Shown here in pieces: positions 21,853 through 34,954 of a stretch of 64,000 bases of DNA. Numbering within the stretch: position 1 is the first letter of the stretch; every line of letters starts with the position of its first letter. The translations under genes and the position numbers were made by a program. Location of the stretch: assembly GCA_030248195.1 (NCBI GenBank), contig JASAND010013426.1, positions 29,204 through 93,203 on the forward strand, given 5' to 3'. The stretch is from Trissonchulus latispiculum. Lineage: Eukaryota; Nematoda; Enoplea; Enoplida; Ironidae. The notes under the pieces were generated by a model. That model ran no database searches. It was not told where the DNA came from and saw only the letters and a list, made by a program, of their open reading frames with translations.

Positions 21853-22487
21853 GGATCTTTTCAGGATAACCCTCCCAGGCCCAGATTCTGCCTGACTTCA
21901 CCGAACTGAGCTGATTTTTGGTGTGGGTATGTTTGCGATCACGCTGAGTTGAAATATCGTTAAATTTTTAGATTTCGTGAAATTCGATTTTTTCGATTCG
22001 TAGGGACCAAGGGAACCAAGGGGACCAAGGGAAACCGAACAATTTGTCGTGTTAGATTTTGCTGCAAAGTTGTGTACAGGGGTTTTCCTGGTCGTATACA
22101 GGGGTTTTCCTGGTCGTAATCTGAAGTCTGTTTTTCGATTCAGCTTTTCGTTAGCTCAGTATAAGCTAAAAACTTGAAAGCCTAAGATGTAAGCTTATAC
22201 TGAGCTGGCGAAAAGTTGAATCGAAAAAAACTGACTTCAGATTCGTAGTCTACGACACCGAAAACCCTTAAATACAACGTTTCAGCAAAATCCTAGACAA
22301 AAATTTTTCAGGTCCCCTTGACACCCCACCCCCCTTACGAATCGAAAAATCTAATCTAATCTAATCTAATCAAAAATTGTTGCGATATTTGTACTCTGCG
22401 TGGTCGAAAACATACCCGTACCAAATTTCAGCTCATTTGGTCAAATTTTGCGGAATCTGGGCTTGGGGGGTTCTCCAGAAAAGATCC
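21853..22487. mobile_element. Palindromic foldback element, near-perfect 8-bp TSD
   Basis: The 635-bp block has arms pairing from GGATCTTTTCAGGATAACCC and the reverse complement of GGATCTTTTCTGGAGAACCC to a centre near 22180 (GCTCAGTATAAGCT). Flanking octamers TTGTGTTC and TTTTGTTC differ at one base. The right arm contains four CTAAT repeats. The left arm has a short local duplication (GGGGTTTTCCTGGTCGTA twice at about 22080). It carries no open frame of note. Confidence 0.8.
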
Positions 22488-23542
22488 TTTTGTTCTTCCT
22501 TAGATATGATTAGTAGGTAATATAGGAGTCATCAAACTGTAAATGTATGTTGATATTTGTGCAACGTTACCTAGGCAAGAAAGTTTATGTGGCAAGTAGA
22601 GAATTTTGATTATAGTGTTGTTGTAACTGTAATGCAGTAGGTCTGTGTAATAGAATAGTCATGTGTTGTGTACAATGTTTCTTTAGTAAAAACACGATCT
22701 CGTATGTTCCCAAGTCTGTTGAGCTCACCAGTGAGGGCTACGATCAGTTTGTGGTTAAGTTGTTTTCCTTTAGTAAAAACTAGGGTAGGTTCAACTGATC
22801 TCGACGGAAACTATAGTTCTGGCAGAATTGTGTCCATACTGGTCTAAGAAGCTGACCCAAGCCCAGTGTTCGTGTATGTAGACACATTTGCTAGAGTGGT
22901 TTATTAGTCAGATAACCCGGCACTTCGTAATGGTAATGTTAGCTGTTCTAGCAGACGCATAGGCGAAGTGGTGCTACACACTAGAAAGAATACTGTTTAT
23001 AGGTTATACAGTAACCAAGAGTGCTTTATAGTAAGATTAAGAGACTCTGTACATTAGCATGTACACACCATGCTAGGTATGCTGTTTCATACAAGCGTAT
23101 GTCTGTTCGTTGATTGACCCATTAGCCTAAGGCTTACTTTAGGTAATAAATTAGTAACTTTGATGATTTGATTACAACTTTTTTAGCAATTTGCAATTAG
23201 ATAGCAAGTCGACAAAGTTGTAGCAATTTGTGTTCTTTTCAACAAAAAATGTTCCGTAAAACAAAATTCAAGGGAATATAATCTGCAAAAACGTTTGTAT
23301 CATCGAAAACAACGCTTCAAAGTAGACGAATTTGTTTTTAAATGCACAAAGCCAAAGTAATTTATATCTCAGTAATATAAAAGAAACTGAAAATAACCTA
23401 CCTATAGTCTTAGGCTAATGAGACTATCAGCGCGGGACACGCGATTGTATGAAAGCATGTAATTATTGCAAATTGGGGTCTCCTCGTAAGTTAGGATCAG
23501 TGTACAGAGCAACGTAACATAATTTGTACTTGCTAGTGTAAG
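22488..23542. other. AT-rich spacer, nothing recognised
   Basis: I see no gene or element; open frames are short and unsupported. Confidence 0.4.
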
Positions 23543-24676
23543 TCGAGTTGTGCCGTTAAGGATTTCGACCGGGCCCGGGCCAAACATGCTAGCCGGGCCG
23601 GGGGGCTGGCCCGGGCCCGGCCCGGGGTCCGGAGGCCCGATACAAGGCCCGGAGGCCTGGACCCGTTACAAGGCCCGGGTCACGGCCCGGGTCATGAAGG
23701 CCCAGCCCGATTCAAAGCCCGGTTTGTTCGATGCTTGGTTTGGCGAACCGGGTTTACCTGCTTGTCCAGAAACATCAATCAAATTTAGAAAATTATTGTT
23801 AATGCACATGCTAACCTTGTGCACGACGTCAAATAATATTAGCTACTCTATACCTACATGGCCCCGTTCCGTTTGCAATATAAAATGCTTATTCTTCTGA
23901 GCCTTCGGTTAGTGCTGCGAGAGATTTCAGAATGCTAACTAGGCAATCACATCCATATTAATTAATGAGATCCAATCAGTCGGCTATACCTGTCCCACTA
24001 TTAAATCTACCATTCTCTGCAGTTCATTGCCGAATCTGTTAATATTTTTAACAATTGGCAGAACCAAATCAGGTCCTTAGGCATCAAGTCATTAGTTTAT
24101 GAATGTCTCATTTCCTTTGTGTCTATATCATAAAAATCCTCAGAAGACATCACATACGCAACGGCCACAGTCAATTAAAAAATCCTATAATCAAAACAAA
24201 GATTAATGTAGACTATATTAATAAAATTAAGCCAATAAAATCTAAGACTGTTGTGGTACAGAAATAAGAAGTGCAAGAGTATTGTGCCAGTTAAAAGTGC
24301 ATTATTTTAATATACGGACCGCCTTGTTATGCCCGACTGACCTGATTGTGGGATTTATTAGGGGCTTACAATCATGTTATTTTAGTGATTAAATTAACCA
24401 CTTATTTTTAGATAAAAAGTAAATTCAACACTGCCAAACATAGAGACAAGATTAAAATCCGTTTTAGAAGGCCCAACATCACCCGGGCCTGACCGGGCCC
24501 GGGCCGGCCCGGGAGGCCCGGTGGTCATGAATCGGGCCGGGCCGAAGCGTCCGGCCGGGCCCGGGCCCGGGCCGGGCCTCTCTCATAAAAAGAGGCCCGG
24601 GGCCGTGACCGTGACCGGCCCGGCACGGGCCCGGCCCGGGGCCCGAGGCCCCATACAAGGCCCCGGCACAACTCTA
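23543..24676. mobile_element. hAT-type non-autonomous element, TSD AGTGTAAG
   Basis: TIRs TCGAGTTGTGCCG and TAGAGTTGTGCCG (inverted) bound 1134 bp. The octamer AGTGTAAG is present exactly on both sides (23535-23542 and 24677-24684). TAGAG-type ends with an 8-bp TSD are diagnostic of hAT. Both subterminal regions are GGCCCGG-rich and the core is AT-rich with no transposase. Frames open through the GC-rich ends (for example 23550-23900) are compositional artefacts. Confidence 0.9.
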
Positions 24677-24730
24677 AGTGTAAGAGCTTTTTACTCCTAC
24701 TTATCTTTTTTCGATTACACTGTCCACTGA

Positions 24731-25262
24731 AATTTTCAAAACTTGACCAAACGAGCTAAAATTCTGTAAGGGTATGTTTACGCTGCGTTCAAATATCGAA
24801 AAATTAGTCGTATTCCCGAAATAACATCTGTTTCGTTTTCCAAGGGAGGCCATGGGAGGCCGGATGATTTAGCTGAAACTGTGTAGAGGGGTTTTCTGGG
24901 TTATAGAACACGATTCTAAAATCCTTGCTTCGTTCATCTTTATGTTAGCTCAGTAAAAATTTACACCTTTTACTTAAATTTTCAGCTTATACAGAGCTAA
25001 CGAAAACTTAAGTAAAAACGGATTTCAGATTCGTGTCCTACGGCCCCCAATCACCTATATGCATCGATTCTGCAAAGTAGAAGATTAAAAATTTCGGTGT
25101 CCGCCCCCCTCCTTAGAAAACTAAAATATAGAATTTCACGATTTCGAAAATTTTAGCGATACTTTCACTCAGTGTAGCTTAAAACTTAGCCATACCAAAT
25201 TTTAGTTCATTTGGTCAAGTTTTAAAGATTGAGTGGTGGGGGGAGGTAATCGAGATAAGACC
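24731..25262. repeat. Palindromic element, diverged copy
   Basis: Starts with AAAACTTGACCAAACGAGCTAAAATT and ends GGTAATCGAGATAAGACCC, the same arms as the intact copy at 41354-41953; the left-most ~25 bp are missing. The centre is near 24975. Confidence 0.75.
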
Positions 25263-26230
25263 CGCAACAAGTTGTCTGTCAATGGATCCAACAGTGTAAA
25301 AGGGAACCAATTGCCATCCTATTATTGCACTGTTTTGCGTATAATAGGCCAGTTTTCTGACGCCCTATAGTCAATTTTCTAGTTTTCGTTTAATCTAACT
25401 GTGCCAACAGGAATTAGTCGTGCTTACACTCTGAACCTAAAATAGCCTTACGCTTGTCTGTTACTTCAAACAGTACCGCTAGTCTATCACTAAACAGGCA
25501 GCAGATCGTTGGCGTGGCTGTGCCCTAGCTATGCAATTACAAATTGGAAACTCCTAAGTTTTTTTAATCTGCAACAGTAAATATTTGGTCGGGTTTATTA
25601 TTAAATGTAAAAATAAAAGAATTATACATTAAAACTATTTAATAGGGTGGTGGGATAGATGATGTAAGTCTGCAAAACTAAACAATTCCTTTATGAAGAA
25701 AACTAACAGCAAGGAAAAAAACAGTTAATGAATGCACTTTGCTCAAGTATGCTTCTGCTACAACAGCCTAAATTTAGGTAATTTTTTTGTGTTTCAACCG
25801 CGTTTAAATTTCGGTAACTAGAGCTGTTTTAAATTTTATGTATACGGAACTCTGTCTAAAGGTAGATATCGTCAAATCCTCATATTTGGGAACGTTGTCT
25901 AGACGCTAGCACCTAGGAATGGTTGTAATTTCCAAAACATGTTATCGTTTTACAAGGTGTGTCACAAAAGCGATTGCTAGGCCAATTAGATTTTTGTTCT
26001 GCCTGGAGGCAGAACTTACAACACGGAAAATGGATAAGCAATGATGCACAGTGTAAGGAAGGATTCACAAGGTAACTTTCGCCTATCTTCAACACAGGGC
26101 TCGTATGTTGCCGTGCTGAACTTCTTAAAGTTAAGAGTTGTTGTGTTGCCTACTTTTACAAAGGAAATGGCAACACCTTGTTATCGTTCTGTGCTTATTA
26201 TCCGTCTGTCCCCCCTAGATCTGGAGATTA
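25263..26230. other. Spacer, nothing recognised
   Basis: No gene or element is supported here. Confidence 0.4.
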
Positions 26231-27000
26231 GGCAGGAGTACAGGGGTGGTTGATACCTGATTTTGAAGCCCTTGACTAGGACATCTCCCGGAAGCAAGAT
26301 GGGTCCGAAATTCCGGGATTTGAAAATTCGGATTTTTTCGGATGGTAAGGGGACCAAGGCGAAATTTCAAAATCCAAAATTTGGTCGAAAATTTGTTGTC
26401 TCCGATTTTGCTCAAACGTCGGTCATAGGGTAACTCGGGCACGCTGATTTCGAAACTGAAATCGAAATTTCCGGAAAATTTGCGGATTGAAAGAAATTCG
26501 ATCCGGAAAATTCCAGATTTTGAAAAATTTCTTCAAAAGTGGGCGATATGGTATTCAAATGAAAGAGCTCGTCGAGCTGAGTAATGTTTACCATTACCGT
26601 AGTTTCAGGAAATGCTTCTAGCGAAAGTTATGGCAGCAGATTGTAAAATACGGGATTTCAGGAAAAACCCGGATTTTCAAAAACTCATTGAATCATGGGC
26701 AATAGCGTGCTTAATTGAAAGATCTTTGAGTCCTGGGTCAGATTTCCTGCACAGCAATAACTCAAAAGGAATCTAGCAAAATCTATACCCCAAAGGGATG
26801 TGCTGTGGGCAACACATTCTTGCAGTAGAGCTTGCTAAGTTTTACTATTCTGCTTATGATTTCATCCTCTACTCGTTACTTTAGGAAGCTTTCGTAATAA
26901 CTATTTAGCCATCACCTCACTAATCAGTCAAAATCATTTTGTTAGCAAATCATATTGTTTTTACGAAAAAAAAGGAAAAATGTATAAATTTTCAGCACTT
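26231..27000. repeat. Diverged repeat with TTCGGATTTTTTCGGA blocks
   Basis: The blocks GGGGACCAAGGCGAAATTTC and TTTTGTTGTCTCCGATTTTG resemble one arm of the dispersed palindrome family, but no matching second arm is visible; later blocks (CCGGAAAATTTGCGG) recur loosely near 43120-43450. Only a tentative assignment is possible. Confidence 0.35.
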
Positions 27001-28525
27001 TTCTGCGATTACTCAGGTAATTACGCGAATTATATCAGTGTTTCGCTTGTTATTTTATTTGACATTTTTCGAAAACTAGGCAACAAATTATAAAAAATTT
27101 TTGGTAGGGGCTTGACAACTTTTAAGGGGGAGGGGTTGGCCGAACCTCGGTTTTGGTGGAGGGTTGGACCGAATTTGCAGGCATAGGTGTACCTGGGGGG
27201 GGGGGGTGAACCCCTCCCCCCAAATGGAAAATTACCGACCCCACCCTCGAAATTTTGGAGGCAGACCCCACCCCCAAATGGCCAAATCCCAGACCCCACC
27301 CACCCAAATTTGCCAGACCCCACCCTCAAAAATTTGAAAATGTTGCCTCAAAATTAGTAAAAATTAGAAATTTTTTGGAAAAATTCGAACTTTTTGCAAA
27401 AAAACAAAGTTTTTGCGAACAAATGAGCAAAAATTATGAAATATTGTTGATTTTTAGTTGGAAATAACGCCTTTTTAGCAAATTTACGAATTTTTTCTAA
27501 ATTTTTGACAAAAAAAATTTTTTACCCCCCCCCCCAAATTCGATTTTTCCGGACCCCACCCCACCTCAAAACGGCTGACCCCAGCTACCCTAATTTCGGC
27601 TACCCCCTCCCCGTAGGTGTAACACCTGTTTGGGTTGGGGGGGGGGGGGAGTAAAAAGTCCAAATCTGGCTTGGGGGGGTCTAAAAATTCGGAAATTTGC
27701 GAAAAAAGTGTACCCAAACTGTACCCAAATTTCTTCAGCTAAAAATAGCCCTTTTTGGACATAAAATCAGCTATTTTCGACATAAATTTACTCAAAAACT
27801 ACTCGTATTGCGTTTTAGAGTTTATTTTTTAGTGTTTGTATTAATTTCCAGCCAATTTTTTCTGAAAAGTTTTAAAAAATTTCAAAAAATTTTGCAAAAA
27901 TTTGGCATTTTTTCTCTTGTTTGAACCCCATTTTAGGGGGGGGTCTGAGCTCGGCTTGGGGGGGGGGGAGTATTGGAGGTAGGGTATGGGGGGTGGGGGG
28001 TGTGGCCTTCTCGTGGGGGGAGGTCTCACAGGGGGCAAACTGTAGCCTGGTTCACCTATGCCCCTCCCCCAACGGTTTCTCAAGGTACACCTATGTTTGC
28101 AGGGTGGAGGAGGATGGGATAGAAAACATTTTTAAGGAAGAGAAGAGGGTCGGTGAGCAACTCCTCTATTTGTGGGAAGGGTACCCCCCAGGTTAAGAGG
28201 AACTGGCCCTGTTTGAATAGTTGACATTCCTTGTCCCGACTTTAAACTACCATCCGGCGGCCCCCCCCCCTGCGCTTTTTGTATTCAACAGTTGAAATTT
28301 GGTTGAAAAAGTGGACAATTTTGACAGATTGTTTTGCAATTGTGAGTATAAAGCGCTGTAAGGATAGTCTTAATGTAGTCGCACTGGTTATTTTCAGTGA
28401 AATAAAAATTGCAAATCTTTTTGCAAAAATTTAGCCTTTTTCTCTTGTTTGGACCCCAATTGAGGGGTGGGGTTCCTTGGGGGGAGTAGTCAAGGCAAGG
28501 TCGGCGGTCGGGTATGGGGGAAGGG
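27001..28525. repeat. Poly-G/C-run repeat field, part 1
   Basis: Alternates G or C runs of 7-14 bases with A/T-rich blocks (AAAATTTTT, CAAAAATTTGG). The junction CATAGGTGTA recurs (27182, 27614 as GTAGGTGTA, and inverted at 28086), which suggests copies of one element family with GC-run interiors. Long Pro/Gly-rich frames on both strands are compositional and are not called as genes. Confidence 0.5.
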
Positions 28526-28703
28526 CAGGGACGTATCCAGGGGGGTGGTCCAGGGGGTCCGGACCCACCCCTTTTCGGAAGATTTTTTAAATTTCCGGCT
28601 ATTGTTGGCTCAAATTTGGCCATTTTTGAGGAAAAGTTATGTCTGGACCCTCCCCTTTTCGGGTTGGCCCCCCCCCCTTTTCAAAATCCTGGATACGCCC
28701 CTG
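28526..28703. mobile_element. 178-bp hAT MITE, TSD GGGAAGGG
   Basis: Inverted ends CAGGGACGTATCCAGG and CAGGGGCGTATCCAGG, with the exact octamer GGGAAGGG on both sides (28518-28525 and 28704-28711). Ends starting CAGGG and an 8-bp TSD fit hAT. The interior has G and C runs and no coding capacity. Confidence 0.88.
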
Positions 28704-29356
28704 GGGAAGGGGATGTGGAGTTCTCGTGGGGGAGAGGGGTCTCACAGGGCAAAGTGTAGCCTCGTACAGCAATGCCAAATCCTCATTCCCCTGTCCAGGG
28801 AGGAGGAGGAGGAGGGGTTAGAAAACATTTATAGGAAGAGGGTCGGTCGGGGAGAATGCAAATTTTTTGGGGGGTCAGGGCATACGTATGTAGGTGTAAC
28901 CCCTCACTCGTAATTTGGGGGGGCCTTTTTACGCCCCAGAAAGTCCTTAAAACCTTCTAAAAACCAGTAGTTCGCGCAATAAGAAACACTTTAAGCCAAA
29001 CATTTGGACTGTTTTAAAAATAATAAAGAATTAATATATATATATATATATCCTAACAATATGAAATGTTTGCCCAATCTGTCGCGCGCACGACTCCCCC
29101 CCCCCCCCAGTTGGGGGATCCCAAAAAATAGGGGGGGGGGGGTTGTAAACATGGCTGGGGTAATTACCCCCCCCCCCCCATCCCCTATTACACCTATGGG
29201 TCTGAAGGGCGTAACCCCCATAAGCAGATGAAATTTTCGACTTAGTGACCTACGTGGAATTTTTACAGAGCATTCTTTCCAATTACAAACTATTTATGTC
29301 GCAGCGCGTTTTCATGCACTCTAATGAAGATGGTGAATGGACAACAAATAGTGTAT
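28704..29356. repeat. Poly-G/C-run repeat field, part 2
   Basis: Continues with G and C runs (for example 29096-29110, 29130-29142, 29166-29179), a short (TA)n at about 29036-29051, and CATAGGTGTA-type junctions near 28878 and 29192. No gene is seen. Confidence 0.5.
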
Positions 29357-30894
<1,538 letters not shown>

Positions 30895-31507
30895 ATATAT
30901 ATATATGTATATATATATATATTAGTTGCAGTAGAAAACTCGCGTTCACAGTGACTTTGAAAATTGTGTATATTTTAAACACATACATATAATAGGCAGT
31001 TTCAGTAAATTTACAAAATTTTTATTGTCGTTGTTTTGATTTATTTGTATTTTATTGTGTAGCAAATGCATTTTTCTTCTATTTAGAGCCAAAGCAGACC
31101 CAGTTTAGGGCAAAATATGTATTTTCGGTAAGAAGTTAAATTTACCCTTGAAATGGTGCCATGACCGATTTTGACACCCTGGAGCACCCACAAGAGAACG
31201 AAGCATGGTGAAACCTATACTTTTTTAATCTAAGGGCTCTATTAAACAAATGTATATATACATACGTGTGAATTTGGCCTGTCCTGCTAATGCTTAAAAA
31301 TATCCACTTAGCTGGTCTTATTGTAGGGAATTTTTCTTGGGGGGGCTCTTTGGGTGGGGGGGCCTCGGGGGACGAATTATTCCTGGGGGGGGGGCGAAAA
31401 TTTTTCAAAATGTTTCTAAAAATGTGCTAAAAATAGCGCTATTTTTATAGTATATAATCGAAAAAAGGTTCGTTTCTAGTGAAATATATATATATATATA
31501 TATATAT
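30895..31507. repeat. Inverted partner of 30255-30430, plus (TA)n
   Basis: About 31083-31260 pairs with about 30255-30430: TTTAGAGCCAAAGCAGACCC, CTTGAAATGGTGCCATGACC, CTCTATTAAACAAATGTATA and their reverse complements. This overlaps the right arm of the AGTCAAGCGGG element, so two palindromes are interleaved. G runs follow at 31338-31395, and (TA)n at about 30893-30923 and 31484-31507. Confidence 0.6.
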
Positions 31508-31895
31508 TAGAGATGCACCGGGGCCGCCACTACCGGGGCCGGGGCCGGGGCCACCTTGGTCCCGGTACCGGGGCCGGGACCGGGGCCTGGAAATTGGGGA
31601 TCCAAATCAAAAATTTTGAAAAATTTTCTGGAAAATTTAAATTTTGCAGTAATTTTTGATATACAAACGTTACTATCCTTGTTTCCATTAATATCGGCGT
31701 GAAAACAAACGATTTGCAACACTTTTTGACTTTCGAAAATTCGACATTTTGGTCAAAAAATGGCAGAAATTCACAAAATTTTGCTAATTTTTGGCCCCGG
31801 TCGGTACCGGGGCCTGACCAGCGGGGCCGGGGCCGGGGGCCGGAGCCGGGGCCTGGCCCCGGTGCCGGGAGCCGGGCCCAGGCCCCGGTGCATCC

Positions 31896-31898
<3 letters not shown>
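31508..31898. mobile_element. hAT-type MITE TAGAGATGCACCGGGGCC in (TA)n
   Basis: Inverted ends TAGAGATGCACCGGGGCC and TGGGGATGCACCGGGGCC bound 391 bp. The flanking octamers both read ATATATAT, consistent with an 8-bp TSD but not informative in a (TA)n tract. Subterminal regions are GGGGCC-rich and the core is AT-rich, the same architecture as the hAT elements at 12925 and 23543. Confidence 0.8.
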
Positions 31899-31959
<61 letters not shown>

Positions 31960-31961
31960 GT
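31899..31961. repeat. (TA)n microsatellite
   Basis: About 60 bp of TA repeats with one interruption, directly right of the hAT element, so the element inserted inside the tract. Confidence 0.9.
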
Positions 31962-33443
31962 GTAAGTAGTCAACAATCGACTAAAAACGAAAATTTTTGA
32001 AAAAATTTTTTCCAAGTAAAATTTGGTGACAAAGGGGCACCGACTTTTGGGGGGAGGAAGGGTGTTTACGGGGGGAACCCCCCGCTGGCTGGAATAAGTC
32101 CAGCTTAGTAAAAGAGGGTTTTTTCCGCTAAGACCAGGTCACCCCCAGGTCGCACTTGAGGGGTTAGATCAGTGTGGCATATATCATCAGGAAGCCCAAC
32201 AGATGCCCTACACGTATATATACATAGCGCGACGGGAAAAACCCAAAATTTGCTTGATTTTGGCTGTAACTTTGTTACTAAGCGACAAAGCGAAATCTAA
32301 CGGTAACTACCATAAGGCCACTTTTCTTTAGACCTTACGGTTGGGGAGAAATTTTCGAAAAAAAGATGGGAAAACACAATGCGGGAAAAACCCATGGGCA
32401 TGGGCGTAAAAAACTAGCTGAATTATTATAATTTTTTGGCTCATTATTGTAAAAAAATCCACCCCCTCCCAGAAAATTCCCCCCCCCCCGGGAAGCCCCC
32501 CCCCCGGAACACAATCCCTAAAAATTCCCTGCGAGAGGGCCACAAGGCCTTTTGAAGAGCTTCAAAATCAGCCATAAAACGTCTGTATAGAACTTACGGC
32601 TGTGAGAAATTTTCGAAAAAAAGGAAGGGGAAAACCCCAATGCGGGAAAAATCCCAGCTGAATTTTTTTGCTGCAAGGATCACAGAAGGGTTTTGACTAT
32701 ACCAATCGAAAGAGCGGGTAATGTGTATAACATCTGAATCAAAGATATAAATATTTTTGCAAAAAATCATGTCTAATTGACTATGAATTTTTTAAAATTG
32801 CATAAATTCTGCAGTTTAAGCATCCTATCACATAGAAAACGTGTTTTTATTAGCTATTAAAATCGAACATAGGCCCAGGGTCGTCTTTACAGGGGGGGGC
32901 CGAAATTGACCCCCCCCCCCCGAAAATGCCTTCCCCCCCTCCCGAAATTGCCCACTCCCGGGATTTCCGCATCCCTCTTTTGGTTTTTTTTACTGGGGGG
33001 GCGCCCCCACCTAGGTTTTTTTGGTCAAAAATAGCGTCGTTTGCAGAAATGAACAATAGTTTTGACGACGCCAAAATAAAAATGACGACGGAATGACCAA
33101 GCCAAACTGTGGAAGTAGCACTCAAATTTAACAAGAATGCAATGTTTCTATTACGTTTTAACTGTTATTTTTAAAAAATTTTTTAATTTTTGGGGGCTGC
33201 CGCCCCCAAACCCCCGCTCTATATATATAGTCTTATCGATGTTAAGCTTCGACGATGTTTGTCAATCAATCAGGCAATCTGTATATATACTATTATATAT
33301 ACGAAGCCACAGGCATCGAGTCTTTATGCTACATACTTCAATTGCATTGAAGTGATGCAAGTTTCTCATACCAATACCGCTGAATTTTTTCTGTAAAAAC
33401 TTTCTTTTCCGATTATCTCAGCTAGAATGGAATGAGAGTTTAT
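31962..33443. repeat. Mixed repeat field with GCGGGAAAAACCC blocks
   Basis: Sequence at about 32100-32225 (CAGGTCACCCCCAGGTCGCA, GTGTGGCATATATCATC) is the inverse of about 30057-30150, extending the nested palindrome system. A GGGCTGCCGCCCCC hairpin followed by CCCCCGCT occurs near 33194, with related hairpins at 36092 and 37030. C runs lie at 32477-32510 and 32912-32922. No gene is supported. Confidence 0.5.
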
Positions 33444-33481
33444 ATATTATGTAGGGGCGCGGTAGCGCCCCTACATAATAT
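33444..33481. repeat. Perfect 17-bp hairpin with GGTA loop
   Basis: The left arm ATATTATGTAGGGGCGC is followed by GGTA and its exact reverse complement. A stem this long without a mismatch stands out in a field of decayed palindromes. It may be a tiny MITE or a recent inverted duplication. I found no second copy in the window. Confidence 0.85.
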
Positions 33482-34089
33482 GGGTATAAAGGCGTCTCCG
33501 CGGCCCCCTGGAGACCGTGTTGGCCTGGTGCCAGCTAATTAGAGGTCCGGGAGTGGTACAAATGTTACCATCGTAAACAACTCCAGTAGTACTACAAGTA
33601 CCACCATACTTTTGGTTCGAATTCGAAACTTCGAATTTTTGCACTAGGCGATAGTTACCGTGCGTTTGAATTTTTTTCCATGGTGAATAACGCTTATTGG
33701 AAATGCATTTTACGGCTAAGTGTTGGAACGACGTGGGCATTTTGGCACCATACTACTATTATATATTGGTCGTAGACAGGATCCCCCCATGCTACCTTTT
33801 TTTGGTCATTTTGGCACCTGGCCAATTTTGGCTCTGTGCCAAGGTCCCAAAGTCGGACTTTCGCAATTTTTCGCAAATTTTGGTCACACTTTTCTAGAAC
33901 TGGGTAGAAGCTGGAGAGGTCTAGTATCTTTTGTTGAAAATAACCAGTAGGGGTGCAGAAAGTAACGAGGGGGATTTTTTAATTTTGCTCCCTAGCTTTC
34001 AGGAGATGGGCCTAAACTTTGCATTTTTTTGTCCTGTTTGGGCGAAAAGTTTTTAAGTCCCACTTTTACTAGAAATTGCCTAAAAGTCA
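33482..34089. other. Spacer, no gene seen
   Basis: No recognised element. Phrases such as CATTTTGGCACC repeat once (33738 and 33809), hinting at an old duplication. Confidence 0.35.
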
Positions 34090-34890
34090 CTAAAAATGGC
34101 TTTTTTCGGCCTCGGGGTGGTCCCCATATAAAGTAAATCGGGGTCGCTGAAAAGGATGAGCATACTGCCGATACCGCCCGAAGTGACCACTGGTCAGCAT
34201 GGCTCCCGTGGTTCATCGTCCAGGGTCAAAGTTGGGAAAACTCACTGTAAACAGCGTTTTTCGGCGTCTTGCTCGGGGGCATATATAGTAAATCGACTAC
34301 GCTCGTTTCAATGGGCATATTGCCGAAACCGACGGAAGTGACCACTGGTCACTACAGCCTACGGGGCCTATTGACCACTGGTCAAACGACCTAAAACTGT
34401 GTTTTTCGGCGTTTTGGTCGGGGGCATATATAGTAAATCGACTACGCTCGTTTCAATGGGCATATTGCCGAAATCGACGGAAGTGACCACTGGTCACTAC
34501 AGCCTACGGGGTCTATCAACCACTGGTCAAACGGCCTAAAACTGCGTTTTTCGGCATTTTGGTCGGGATATAGTAAATCGACTGCGCTCGTTTCAATGGG
34601 CATATTGCTGAAACCGACGGAAGCGACCACTGGTCACTACGGCCTGGGAGCCCTATTGACCACTGGTCAAACGGCCTAAAACAGCGTTTTCGTCGGAGGC
34701 ATGTATAGTAAATCGGCTACGCTCGTTGCAATGGGCATATCGCCTAAACCGACGGAAGTGACCACTGGTCACTACAGCCTACGGGGCCTATTGACCACTG
34801 GCCAGACGGACTAAAACTGCGATTTTCGGCGTTTTGGTCGGGGCATTTATAGTAAATCGACTACGCTCGTTTCAATGGGCATATTGTTTA
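34090..34890 (+). repeat. ~140-bp minisatellite with GACCACTGGTC palindrome
   Basis: About five units (phase marks TAGTAAATCG at 34286, 34431, 34571, 34706 and 34850; spacing 135-145 bp). Each holds GACCACTGGTC near the start and a second copy ~35 bp later, then CTAAAACTGCGTTTTTCGGC and GTAAATCGACTACGCTCGTT. The first unit is distinct (CTGGTCAGCATGGC, CAGGGTCAAAGTTGGGAAAA), and the same distinct unit starts the array at 38590. The GACCACTGGTC cores could be protein sites, but that is only inference. Confidence 0.85.
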
Positions 34891-34954
34891 CACAAATGGC
34901 GTAATGCAATGATGCAGTAGACGCTTGGAGGAGAATCTTTAAAAGGACAGAAGG

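Noticed and set aside
22345..22370. Telomere-like CTAAT repeats
   Set aside because: Only four units, inside the arm of a palindromic element.
27030..28913. Several Pro/Gly-rich frames of 80-148 codons on both strands
   Set aside because: G and C runs remove stops; they overlap on opposite strands and show no domain or splice context.
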